A stretch of 53,380 nt of DNA from Eubacteriales bacterium (GTDB taxonomy: Bacteria > Bacillota > Clostridia > Lachnospirales > Lachnospiraceae). The number at the start of each line of letters is the position of its first letter. Position 1 is the stretch's first letter. The translations under genes were made by a program, and so were the position numbers. The stretch covers positions 1 through 53,380 of the forward strand of contig JAUNPU010000024.1 of NCBI GenBank assembly GCA_030536555.1. The letters are read 5' to 3'. The notes below the pieces were generated by a model. It was not told where the DNA came from and did not search any database. It worked only from the letters and a program-made list of their open reading frames with translations. Shown one piece after another: positions 41,694 to 49,217 of this stretch.

Positions 41694-42884
41694 TTACCAG
41701 TATAAATTCCAATCCTTATAGAAGCGGATCAACGCCTCCAGATAATAATAATCGCCCCAGATATTTCCTTCGTCCACGCCTTTGCCGGAATGCCATGAAT
41801 ATACGCCGTGAAGCAGTACCGGACTGCCTGGCTTTTTCTCCGGATTCACGTAATTTTGCATCAGAGACCGCAGAATCCTGTGCATCGCATGATGGTAGGT
41901 CTCACGCTCCGGATAAGTCTCCGGCATGTATTTAAGCATTTCATGGATCCCGCAGACCGCCACCGCTGCCGCCGAGGAATCCCGGGACTGACCAGAGCCG
42001 TCTCCGAAGATCAGATCCCAGTAGCATACGTCATCCTCCGGAAGCCGATTCAGGAAGTAATTCGTCATGCCCTCAAACAGCTGAAATCCATGTGCATCTC
42101 TCGTGTAGCGGTAATTTAACGGAATTCCGTAGATTCCCCATGCCTGACCTCTGGCCCACGCGGAATCATCGCTGTAGCCTTGTCTGGTCACTCCCTTCAC
42201 CGGTGCCCCCGTCTCCGGGTCGAAGTAAAAGGTGTGGTAGGCAGAAGCATCATCGCGGATCACGTGATTGCAGGCAGTCACATAATGCCGCTCTGCCATC
42301 TTCCTGCAGGTGTCGTCTCCCGTCTCATCACTGGCCCAGTAAAGCAGCGGAATATTCAGCAGACAGTCTATGATCAGCCGGTAATTGTCCTTCGCTCCAA
42401 GCTCTCCCCATGCCTGAATGAAGCCGCCTTTCTCCTGAAACCGTTCGCTCAGCTTTTTCGCCGCCAGCAGACCTGCTTTTCTTCCATCCTCCAGCCCTTC
42501 GATCTTGTAAGCCGCCACACAGGACGGAAGATAAAGGAAGCCAAGATCGTGATGGTCCAGCTCGATCCGCTTCTCCACCCGGTTCAGGAAAGACGCTACG
42601 TTCTTCTCAGCAAGCTCCCGAAATGCCCCATCGCCCGTGTACTCATAACACAGCCACAGAAGACCGGTCCAGAAGCCGTCCGTCCACTCAATGTTCTCAA
42701 TCACATCGTACTGCTGCTCTCTGGTCGCCGGTGACGGGAACCCTGTACCGAAATAGTCCATGTTCCGGCGAACCTGTGCAACAACCTGATCAATCGCCCC
42801 TGTGACCTCTTCCCTGCTCAAAAATGGTTCCGCCAGATATCGCTCCTTTTTTCTGATCGGTTCAACCTGTATTTCTTTTATCAT
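41694..42884 (-). CDS. ugl: Unsaturated glucuronyl hydrolase, GH88
   Basis: This 396-aa alpha/alpha-barrel enzyme hydrates and cleaves the unsaturated uronate from glycosaminoglycan disaccharides. The two Asp residues used by GH88 are visible in ELDHHDLGFLYLPS and LIIDCLLNIPLLYWAS; WTDGFWTGLLWLCYEYTGD and RGQAWGIYGIP are also family segments. No signal peptide, so it is cytoplasmic and acts after PTS uptake. It lies between EIIA and EIIB. Together with the PTS and lyase it defines a hyaluronan/chondroitin-type oligosaccharide locus. No extracellular polysaccharide lyase or KduI/KduD is in the window. Confidence 0.94.
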   Translation of the reverse strand: MIKEIQVEPIRKKERYLAEPFLSREEVTGAIDQVVAQVRRNMDYFGTGFPSPATREQQYDVIENIEWTDGFWTGLLWLCYEYTGDGAFRELAEKNVASFLNRVEKRIELDHHDLGFLYLPSCVAAYKIEGLEDGRKAGLLAAKKLSERFQEKGGFIQAWGELGAKDNYRLIIDCLLNIPLLYWASDETGDDTCRKMAERHYVTACNHVIRDDASAYHTFYFDPETGAPVKGVTRQGYSDDSAWARGQAWGIYGIPLNYRYTRDAHGFQLFEGMTNYFLNRLPEDDVCYWDLIFGDGSGQSRDSSAAAVAVCGIHEMLKYMPETYPERETYHHAMHRILRSLMQNYVNPEKKPGSPVLLHGVYSWHSGKGVDEGNIWGDYYYLEALIRFYKDWNLYW

Positions 42885-42922
42885 AATGAAATCCCCTCTT
42901 TCATTTCAAGCCGCTGTCCTGC

Positions 42923-43357
42923 CTACAGTCCGTCAGCAAACTCCGGTTCTTCGCTTGCGCTGCTCAGGTCATCCAGGTTTACTACACCATCTTTTCCGGC
43001 ACTCATCACCTGATCCGCAAGCTGTTCCATGGAATACATTCCTCTGGAAAATACCGCTTCCACCAGCGCCGGCATATTCGTACCGGCAATCACACAAATG
43101 CGCCTGTCCTGACGTTCCTGCTTCACAGCCGTTGCCATATTAAACGGTGTTCCGCCCACCAGGTCAGCCAGAATCAGAATTTCAGCCCCGTCCAGCCCGT
43201 CAACCGCTTTGCCAAGTGCCCCGCGCAGCTCCTCGGAACTCATTCCCTCCAGAAAATCGACTGCCATTGTGTTGTCCGGCTTTCCAGCCACCAGGCTGAC
43301 CGCGCTCAACAGTCCCGACGGGTACTGCCCATGACCTGTGATAATAATTCCTGTCAT
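42923..43357 (-). CDS. PTS mannose-family EIIA component
   Basis: This 144-aa EIIA-Man has the phosphorylated His9 in MTGIIITGHGQYPSG. DLVGGTPFNMATAV and VIAGTNMPALVEAVFSR are standard family segments. The ATG at 43357, after GGAGAAAGGAT, is used; a longer in-frame extension is basic and has no ribosome-binding site. It is the first gene of the operon and is controlled by the promoter/operator at 43476-43530. Confidence 0.93.
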   Translation of the reverse strand: MTGIIITGHGQYPSGLLSAVSLVAGKPDNTMAVDFLEGMSSEELRGALGKAVDGLDGAEILILADLVGGTPFNMATAVKQERQDRRICVIAGTNMPALVEAVFSRGMYSMEQLADQVMSAGKDGVVNLDDLSSASEEPEFADGL

Positions 43358-43418
43358 ATCCTTTCTCCTCTTCCCTTTCCTCTCCCATCTGCCCCACGGC
43401 TCCGGTTTCCATGGCTTT

Positions 43419-43430
43419 AATGGTTTACTA
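43419..43430 (-). promoter_or_regulatory. Secondary operator half-site O1
   Basis: AATGGTTTACTA is the exact reverse complement of the site at 43692-43703, and its TTTACTA half equals that of the main operator. It lies within the transcribed leader, 62 bp before the EIIA start. Confidence 0.5.
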
Positions 43431-43475
43431 TGTTTTCCCATCGCGTAAGCGTTTCTCAGCTGTTTTTCGCTTATT

Positions 43476-43530
43476 TAGTAAACTGTTTTACTACGTTTTG
43501 AAGTATAGAACTTTTTCCATGCTTCGTCAA
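43476..43530 (-). promoter_or_regulatory. PTS operon promoter with LacI-type operator on the start site
   Basis: Minus strand TTGACG (43530-43525), 17 nt, TATACT (43507-43502). Immediately downstream TAGTAAA (43476-43482), CTGT, TTTACTA (43487-43493) forms a perfect 7-bp inverted repeat covering about +1 to +18. This is a classic repressor position, probably for the LacI-family protein at the other end of the locus. The untranslated leader is about 135 nt. Confidence 0.75.
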
Positions 43531-43691
43531 CCTGTTTTCACGGTTTTTCTTATGATTTTCTATATTACACAAAAGTATCTTGCTGTTTTTGTGCATTTTT
43601 CACATGTTTTGAGTTTATTTTCCACGTCTGTGTTCGGTCTTCCCTTGGGTCTCTTCTGTGGTTTCTTCTTTGGTTTTCCCTCAGTTTGTTT

Positions 43692-43703
43692 TAGTAAACC
43701 ATT
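43692..43703 (+). promoter_or_regulatory. Distal operator O3
   Basis: TAGTAAACCATT shares TAGTAAAC with the main operator about 200 bp away and is the inverse of O1. LacI-family tetramers or multiple dimers could loop between them. The rest of 43531-43800 is T-rich and shows no gene. Confidence 0.5.
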
Positions 43704-43809
43704 TTCATTTCAGCCTGGATATAAAGTAAAAAAGCAGAAATACCGGTATTCCCTTCATGCTTTTTGCATTTTGGGTCTCCGATATCTCTGCTATTATTCT
43801 TGTATGCGA

Positions 43810-43941
43810 GTTGCTGGTAATCCAGTTCGCTTTTGTTTACTTCCTGCAAGCAGGCTGCTGGCAGTCCTGCTCGCCTTCGTTTGCCTTCTGCAGGCAGGCT
43901 ACTGGTGATCCTGCTCGCCTTCGTTTGCTTCTTCCATGGTC
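43810..43941. repeat. Three 44-nt imperfect tandem repeats
   Basis: Units start at 43810 (GTTGCTGG), 43854 (GCTGCTGG) and 43898 (GCTACTGG), exactly 44 nt apart. CCTGCTCGCC and TTCGTTTGC are shared by units 2 and 3. The third unit contains the last codons and the stop of the transglutaminase-like gene. Because 44 is not a multiple of three, gain or loss of a unit would change the reading frame of any read-through. Confidence 0.8.
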
Positions 43942-44921
43942 ACCTCTTCTCCCGGCACCTGCTGCTCAAAGGTTACATGCAGCACGGCCTGGGGCCAGTT
44001 CAGCCGGACTCTGGCGTACTTTTCCTTCTGCTTTGCCGCCTGCTCCAGTTCCTTTAAGATATCCTCCAGCACCTGCCGTGTCAGATATCCTCCGCGCCAG
44101 TGAAACAAAAAGGGCTTCCCCTTCTTCGCCGCCTGCAGCGCCCGCTTCGCCACATCCTCCAGCTTTGTAAAGGACAGCTTCTTCTCTCTGTAGTAGAAGT
44201 GATCGCCGTCGCTGCAGACCGGCACCTTCCAGATGACCGGCTCATGATCGCGGAAGAACCGCTCGTCATCCAGATTGAAATAGTCGTACCGAATCTCACC
44301 GTCGCAGCCCAGACTGTTGTCAAAGGTCACGTCCAGCTGATAATATTTCCCGCCGATGCGAACCACATTCCAGGCATGACGATACCTGATCTTCTTCTCC
44401 GGATTGGCATCCGATATGGCGATGATGCACCAGATTCCAAGGGTATCACAGAGGATCTTCACCGTCTTTGCGATTCCCTCGCAAACCCCGACTCCCTGCC
44501 CCAGCGGACCGATGATTTCATGGGAATATGCCTTTTTCAGCTTGTCATAGCGGACATTTTCACAGATAAAATCATGAATATACTGCTCCTTCTGCTGCTC
44601 TGTAAGGGTCTGCGCCGGCCGGACCAGCTTGGCAATCCTCGCCTGCATGGCTTTCTGATGCTCCTTCACCTTTCCCCTGTCAAGCAGGTACTCCGGAATC
44701 ATCTCCGCCCTGCTGCCATCCGGATAGAACCGGTAGCGAAATCCCGTTGCGTAGAAGATCTCCGGGCAGTCCAGACGAAGCTTGAAAAAGATGTCCGTCA
44801 GCTCCCGGTTCTCCAAAAGCGGGACCGGAAAAGACGATTCCAGCGCCGTCAGACCCGTCTTCATGGCACGATACGCCGCCTGATGCGGTCTGGTCATTTG
44901 TTTGTAGTAGTATGGTTCCAT
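43899..44921 (-). CDS. Transglutaminase-like cysteine peptidase domain protein
   Basis: This 340-aa protein has a transglutaminase core: Cys in GQGVGVCEGIAKTVKILCDTLGI, His in YRHAWNVVRIGGKYYQLDVTFD, and the Asp of the same segment, giving a complete Cys-His-Asp triad. The N-terminal 130 residues are a helical domain; the C-terminal part after about 250 is basic and then acidic. No signal peptide, so it appears cytoplasmic. Such proteins can be proteases or cross-linkers; the substrate is unknown. The tail lies in the 44-nt tandem repeats. Repeat element B lies upstream. Confidence 0.85.
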   Translation of the reverse strand: MEPYYYKQMTRPHQAAYRAMKTGLTALESSFPVPLLENRELTDIFFKLRLDCPEIFYATGFRYRFYPDGSRAEMIPEYLLDRGKVKEHQKAMQARIAKLVRPAQTLTEQQKEQYIHDFICENVRYDKLKKAYSHEIIGPLGQGVGVCEGIAKTVKILCDTLGIWCIIAISDANPEKKIRYRHAWNVVRIGGKYYQLDVTFDNSLGCDGEIRYDYFNLDDERFFRDHEPVIWKVPVCSDGDHFYYREKKLSFTKLEDVAKRALQAAKKGKPFLFHWRGGYLTRQVLEDILKELEQAAKQKEKYARVRLNWPQAVLHVTFEQQVPGEEVTMEEANEGEQDHQ

Positions 44922-44967
44922 GTGTATTTCCTCACCATGTTTGAAATCTGTTATATTTTTGTTGTGA

Positions 44968-45015
44968 AATCAGGGCACACACTTTTTATGTTTGCTTTGT
45001 ATAATCAGGGCACAC
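44968..45015 (+). repeat. 13-bp direct repeat beside element B
   Basis: AATCAGGGCACAC occurs at 44968-44980 and again at 45003-45015, period 35 nt, ending two bases before the first TTGGACAAT motif of element B. Confidence 0.7.
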
Positions 45016-45016
45016 T

Positions 45017-45271
45017 TTGGACAATAACTGGATATTTTTCAAAAAATTGTCCAATTTTATCCGAGACGCATCGCAACCTGGTTTACATAAGACTATTTTG
45101 GACAATTATGCTTGAAATCAAGCTGTTATTGTCCAAAATTTCGAGATTTTTGGATAATTTTCGGGAATTTCAGGTTAGAATTGTCCAAAACATATGATTT
45201 CGCGGTATAAAATGTGTTTGTGAGAGCATGGATTGGACAATTTTCTTGCATATTAGCCTGAAATTGTCCAA
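45017..45271. repeat. Four-module TTGGACAAT inverted-repeat element, copy B
   Basis: Motif pairs are 45017/45046, 45098/45128, 45150/45180 (first half TTGGATAAT) and 45233/45263. Module starts are 81, 52 and 83 nt apart, almost the same layout as copy A (93, 52, 82). The second module is a 12-bp perfect stem (45095-45106 / 45128-45139) enclosing GCTTGA/TCAAGC (45110-45115 / 45118-45123). The fourth has perfect 10-bp arms with a 19-nt loop. The sequence between modules 2 and 3 (CCAAAATTTCGAGATTTTTG) aligns with copy A in the same orientation. It lies between the lipoprotein gene end and the transglutaminase gene start; no gene is supported inside. Confidence 0.85.
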
Positions 45272-45305
45272 ACTTCACGGTATGAGAGCCCTGCGTTTAG
45301 TCACA

Positions 45306-46361
45306 TCATCGCTCCGTCCGAAACGAAACCTCTTTCCCATCGCTGCTGCAGATAATATCCCCCATCTCGTCCGTGCGGTACACCTCCACGTCCGCATCCC
45401 GCAGGCGGCTCAGCACCTCTTCTGTCGGATGTCCGTACTGGTTGCCTTCCCCAACGGAAATCACCGCATATTCCGGTGCTGCTTCCCGCAAAAACCGGTA
45501 GGAAGTGGAAGTTTCTCCGCCGTGATGGCCCACCTTCAACACCGTACATGCCACATCAAATCCGGCATCCAGGATGTCCTGCTCTTCCTCCCGCTCCGCA
45601 TCTCCGGTGAAGAGAAATGAGGTCTCTCCGTACTCCACCTTCAGCACAATGGACGTATTATTTGTCTCGGTCACATGCTCCATCTGCACCGGTCCCAGCA
45701 CCTGCACCTGCGCGCTTCCCAGGGCAAATGTGTCGCCTGCCTCCGGCACGGTCAGCTCCGTATCCTGCTCTGCCAGATACTTCTTAAAGGATTGAAATAC
45801 CTTGCTGTCGTACTCTGTCACTGGAGAAAATGCCGTGTCAGCCTTTGCCGCATTCAGCGCTCCGGCCAGTCCTCCCACATGGTCCTCATGGGCATGGGTG
45901 CACACAATATAATCCAGATGATCCAGATTCATGTCGGACAGGTAAGTATAAATCAGGCTGGAATCCTCCCGGTTGCCTCCATCGATCAACATGGACTGCC
46001 CGTCGCAGAGTACCAGCGCTGCGTCCGCCTGTCCCACATCAATATAGTGAACTTCAAAGGAGGAATCCTCAGCCGGTATCTGAGACTGTCCGTCTTCCTG
46101 CATCTGGTCCGCAAACTGCTTCGCCTGATCCGTCGCTTCCCTTACCTGATCCGTTGCTCCCTTTACCTGGTCCGCTGCATCCTTTACCTGATTCGCCAGC
46201 TTCTCTGCCTGCTTCACGGCTTCCTGACCTTTTTTCACGGCTTCCTGCCCCTGCTCTGCAAGCTCCTGCATCTGCTGCATATCTTCCGGGCTGCAGGCTG
46301 TCAGCATTGCCGCAAGAACCCCGATCATCAAACTGCTTCTGTTCCAAAACTGCTTCTTCAT
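45306..46361 (-). CDS. Secreted metallo-beta-lactamase-fold lipoprotein (ComEC C-terminal-like)
   Basis: This 351-aa protein has a lipoprotein signal (LMIGVLAAMLTAC, Cys23), then an amphipathic heptad-rich stretch (about 25-90, repeated EAVKKGQEAVKQAEKLANQVKDAADQVKGATDQ), then an MBL hydrolase domain with HAHEDH in IVCTHAHEDHVGG, LFTGDA and VLKVGHHGGETSTS. The domain resembles the detached C-terminal nuclease-like module of ComEC. It would sit on the outer face of the membrane with a coiled-coil stalk. Possible roles are extracellular nucleotide or DNA processing; unproven. Downstream lies repeat element B. Confidence 0.88.
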   Translation of the reverse strand: MKKQFWNRSSLMIGVLAAMLTACSPEDMQQMQELAEQGQEAVKKGQEAVKQAEKLANQVKDAADQVKGATDQVREATDQAKQFADQMQEDGQSQIPAEDSSFEVHYIDVGQADAALVLCDGQSMLIDGGNREDSSLIYTYLSDMNLDHLDYIVCTHAHEDHVGGLAGALNAAKADTAFSPVTEYDSKVFQSFKKYLAEQDTELTVPEAGDTFALGSAQVQVLGPVQMEHVTETNNTSIVLKVEYGETSFLFTGDAEREEEQDILDAGFDVACTVLKVGHHGGETSTSYRFLREAAPEYAVISVGEGNQYGHPTEEVLSRLRDADVEVYRTDEMGDIICSSDGKEVSFRTER

Positions 46362-46440
46362 AGTCGTTCCTCTGCTGTCTCTCTTTTGTCCTTGATTCTG
46401 TCGTATGTAGTATGTGGTTTGGAGTCGTTGCTTCTGCTGA

Positions 46441-48027
46441 TTACTTTACCCAGATTCCATACTCATTCACCGGATATCCGTCCGGCGTTGTGGTATTGGT
46501 CAGCAGTACGCCGTCTGCCCCCAGATAATACCAGTCACCGCCGTCTTCCACCCAGGTATTTTTCATCATATAACCGATGGATGGCTTAAAGTAGTACCAG
46601 GAACCGTTGTCGAATCTGCGCCATCCGGTCGCCATATAACCATTGGAATCGAACCAGTAATCCAGCCCGTCCACCGTCTGCCACTCATTTGCCGCACGGA
46701 AGCCGCCCTGCTTATAATAGAGCCAGCCGTCTGTCATCTCAGACCAGCCCTGCTTCTGCACGCCCGGTCCGCCCGCGCTGCCGCTTTCCTCTGTTGTTCC
46801 TGTTGCACCTGTTCCGCCGCTTCCGTTCGCCGCCCCAGGTCCACCGGCAGTACCGCTGTTTCCATTCGTCGTACCCGGAACACTGACAGTACCACCATTT
46901 CCGCTCACTGCACCATTTCCACCGGCAGTACCGCTTCCGGCACCTCCGGTCAGCGCCGCATAATTGGCAAATCCGTAATCCAGCATCGCCCTGGTATCGG
47001 CGTAGTGGGTGCTCTTGGACTTCATCACCACCGCGATCAGGCGCACTCCGTTCTTCTCCACACCGGTCACCAGGGTGTTGCCTGCCTTGGAGGTGTATCC
47101 GGTCTTTCCGCCGATAATCCCCGCATAATACCGGGAGTCAGTGGGATACAGCATCTTGTGTCCCATGGTAATGGTCCGCGCCGCCTGCTTCTTCGTCGCC
47201 GGGAACTGATAGGAGGTGGTTGAGTCGATTCTGCGGAATGTCTCATTCTGCAGCGCCGCCCGCATAATCAGCGCCATATCATAGGGCGTGGTCTTGTGTT
47301 CCGCGTCATTTAATCCGTGAGGATTTCTGAAATTGGTATTCTGACAGCCCAGAGACCTTGCCTTGGCATTCATCAGATCTGCAAATGCGCTGACACTGCC
47401 AGCCACATGCTCTGCGAGACCGTTGCCGATCTCATTGGCTGACTTTAACAGAAGTCCGTAGAGACACTGCTCCACCGTAAGCTGATCGCCCTCCGTAATA
47501 TCCAGAGAAACCGCACCGGACTCCAGATTGCTGGTTGCCGAGGCGGAGAATGTCACCACGTCGCTGAGACTGCACCGTTCCAGCACCACCAGCGCCGTCA
47601 TCACCTTGGTGATGCTTGCCGGATAAAACTGCTGGTTCTCATTCTTTCCAAACAGCACCTTGCCGGTAGCCGCATCCAGAAGCACCGCACCTTCCGATGC
47701 CACCGTCGGTTTCTCCACCGTGCCCTGTGCCGCAGTATTTCCCGCTGTCCCCTGTGCTGCAACATTGCCTGCTGCCCCGCTTCCTGAGTTTGCAGCGCTG
47801 CCGCTACCTGACGGTCCGTCCACGCCGCCGCTTGCGGTGCCCGACTGCACACCCCCCGGTCCGGTCACTCCGCTTCCGGGAATTCCTGCTCCTGTCTGGC
47901 TCCCCAGCGCCCCGCTCTCCATGGGAATCGGCGGAATCACCAGCTCCGCATATGCCGCCTGTCCAAAGGTCAGCGTCAGTCCCAGACCTACAGACAGAAT
48001 TTTCTTCCAGTTATTTGTATATTTCAT
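46441..48027 (-). CDS. D-alanyl-D-alanine carboxypeptidase with wall-binding repeats
   Basis: This 528-aa secreted protein has a signal peptide (to AYA near residue 27), a Gly/Ser/Ala-rich linker, and a peptidase S11 domain with SxxK (PASITKVMTALVVL), SxN (KSANEIGNGL) and KTG (IGGKTGYTSKAGNT). A second Gly/Asn-rich linker (SGTAGGNGAVSGNGG) follows, then about five choline-binding-type aromatic repeats (GWLYYKQGG, GLDYWFDSNGYMATGW, GSWYYFKP, GDWYYLGADG). It trims pentapeptide cross-bridges while anchored to the wall. The ATG at 48027 follows GGGAGAA. It may be the sporulation-type DacB/DacF analogue, but that is not proven. Confidence 0.9.
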   Translation of the reverse strand: MKYTNNWKKILSVGLGLTLTFGQAAYAELVIPPIPMESGALGSQTGAGIPGSGVTGPGGVQSGTASGGVDGPSGSGSAANSGSGAAGNVAAQGTAGNTAAQGTVEKPTVASEGAVLLDAATGKVLFGKNENQQFYPASITKVMTALVVLERCSLSDVVTFSASATSNLESGAVSLDITEGDQLTVEQCLYGLLLKSANEIGNGLAEHVAGSVSAFADLMNAKARSLGCQNTNFRNPHGLNDAEHKTTPYDMALIMRAALQNETFRRIDSTTSYQFPATKKQAARTITMGHKMLYPTDSRYYAGIIGGKTGYTSKAGNTLVTGVEKNGVRLIAVVMKSKSTHYADTRAMLDYGFANYAALTGGAGSGTAGGNGAVSGNGGTVSVPGTTNGNSGTAGGPGAANGSGGTGATGTTEESGSAGGPGVQKQGWSEMTDGWLYYKQGGFRAANEWQTVDGLDYWFDSNGYMATGWRRFDNGSWYYFKPSIGYMMKNTWVEDGGDWYYLGADGVLLTNTTTPDGYPVNEYGIWVK

Positions 48028-48180
48028 TGTATTCTCCCATACTTTCCTGATTTGATCCGTTTCAGTATACCATATTTCCCCTCCCAAAAAGCTGACAACT
48101 TTCTTAATAATTCCGTATCCGCATAATACCGTCCGCCCTGCCATATATTGAAATCAACAAGGAATCCTGCGGAGTCCGCC

Positions 48181-49062
48181 ATGCATCCTGGTTTCTGGAA
48201 ACACCATGAATCCCGCAAGCAGGATACGTCCTGCAATGTCAACAGTCCCTGCAGCCCCAGTCATTTCTGCAGGCGCACTACCGGTACCATATTTCTCTTT
48301 CTCCTGTCCTTCCTGCTGGGAAACTGGCTGGGGGAGATCACGGCTCCGCCAGCCGCCTCCACCGCCGTTGCCGTCTCCGCTGACGGCAACTGGGGCTTAA
48401 GCTTTCAGCAGGAGGGGCAGCCGCCTGTGGGAAATGCCACTGATGATTACTTAAAGCAGTTTAATGCCCATTACACGGGAAAAACCGACGAGAAAGTCAT
48501 TTATCTGACCTTTGACGCCGGTTTTGAAAATGGCAATACTCCTGCCATTCTGGATGCTCTGAAGAAGCATCAAGCTCCTGCCGCCTTCTTTCTGGTGGGC
48601 AATTATCTGCAGACCAGTCCGGATCTGGTGAAGCGCATGGTGGCGGAAGGGCACACCGTGGGAAATCACACCTTCCACCACCCGGATATGTCGAAGATAT
48701 CCACCGTAGAAGCATTTTCTGAAGAGCTAAGTTCTCTTGAAACCCTGTATGAGGAGATTACCGGACAGCCCATGAAGCATTTCTACCGGCCGCCCCAGGG
48801 AAAATACAGCGAGGTCAACCTGCAGATGGCAAAGGATCAGGGCTACCACACTTTTTTCTGGAGTCTCGCCTACGTGGACTGGTACGAGAATAAGCAGCCC
48901 ACCCACGAGGAAGCCTTCCAAAAGCTGCTGGGGCGCATTCATCCTGGGGCAATCGTGCTGCTGCACAGCACCTCCAAAACCAATGCAGAGATTCTGGATG
49001 AACTTCTGACCAGATGGGAGGAGATGGGATATCAGTTCCGGGCACTGGATGAGCTGGTGTGA
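48181..49062 (+). CDS. Polysaccharide deacetylase, PdaA-like
   Basis: This protein of about 293 aa has an N-terminal membrane anchor (GTIFLFLLSFLLGNWLGEI) and a NodB domain: YLTFDAGFENGNTPAILDAL with the Asp, GHTVGNHTFHHPDMSKI with the His pair, and FYRPPQGKYSE. The family includes PdaA, which with an amidase makes muramic delta-lactam in spore cortex. It stands divergent from a D,D-carboxypeptidase, consistent with wall remodelling. The ATG at 48181 follows GGAG; a TTG at 48148 would add 11 residues and cannot be excluded. Confidence 0.85.
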   Translation: MHPGFWKHHESRKQDTSCNVNSPCSPSHFCRRTTGTIFLFLLSFLLGNWLGEITAPPAASTAVAVSADGNWGLSFQQEGQPPVGNATDDYLKQFNAHYTGKTDEKVIYLTFDAGFENGNTPAILDALKKHQAPAAFFLVGNYLQTSPDLVKRMVAEGHTVGNHTFHHPDMSKISTVEAFSEELSSLETLYEEITGQPMKHFYRPPQGKYSEVNLQMAKDQGYHTFFWSLAYVDWYENKQPTHEEAFQKLLGRIHPGAIVLLHSTSKTNAEILDELLTRWEEMGYQFRALDELV

Positions 49063-49118
49063 TCGTGCCAGAAGGACGCTCCACCGGATCTCCACTCCGG
49101 TATGCACGGCAGCAAAAA

Positions 49119-49159
49119 GCGGCATGACCGCAGAAGTATCTCCCTGCCGGTCATGCCGC
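49119..49159 (-). terminator. Terminator of the FMN/FAD reductase gene
   Basis: Perfect 12-bp stem GCGGCATGACCG (49119-49130) / CGGTCATGCCGC (49148-49159). On the minus strand it is followed by TTTTTG. It lies between convergent genes. Confidence 0.8.
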
Positions 49160-49217
49160 CTGTGCTGAAAATTCTTATTTTCCTGACAACCGTTATCTGT
49201 CAGATATTTCTCTGATC

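Noticed and set aside
43447..43462. A possible CcpA (cre) site near GTAAGCGTTTC upstream of the PTS operon
   Set aside because: Only the left half and centre fit the cre consensus; the right half does not, so the match is not beyond chance.
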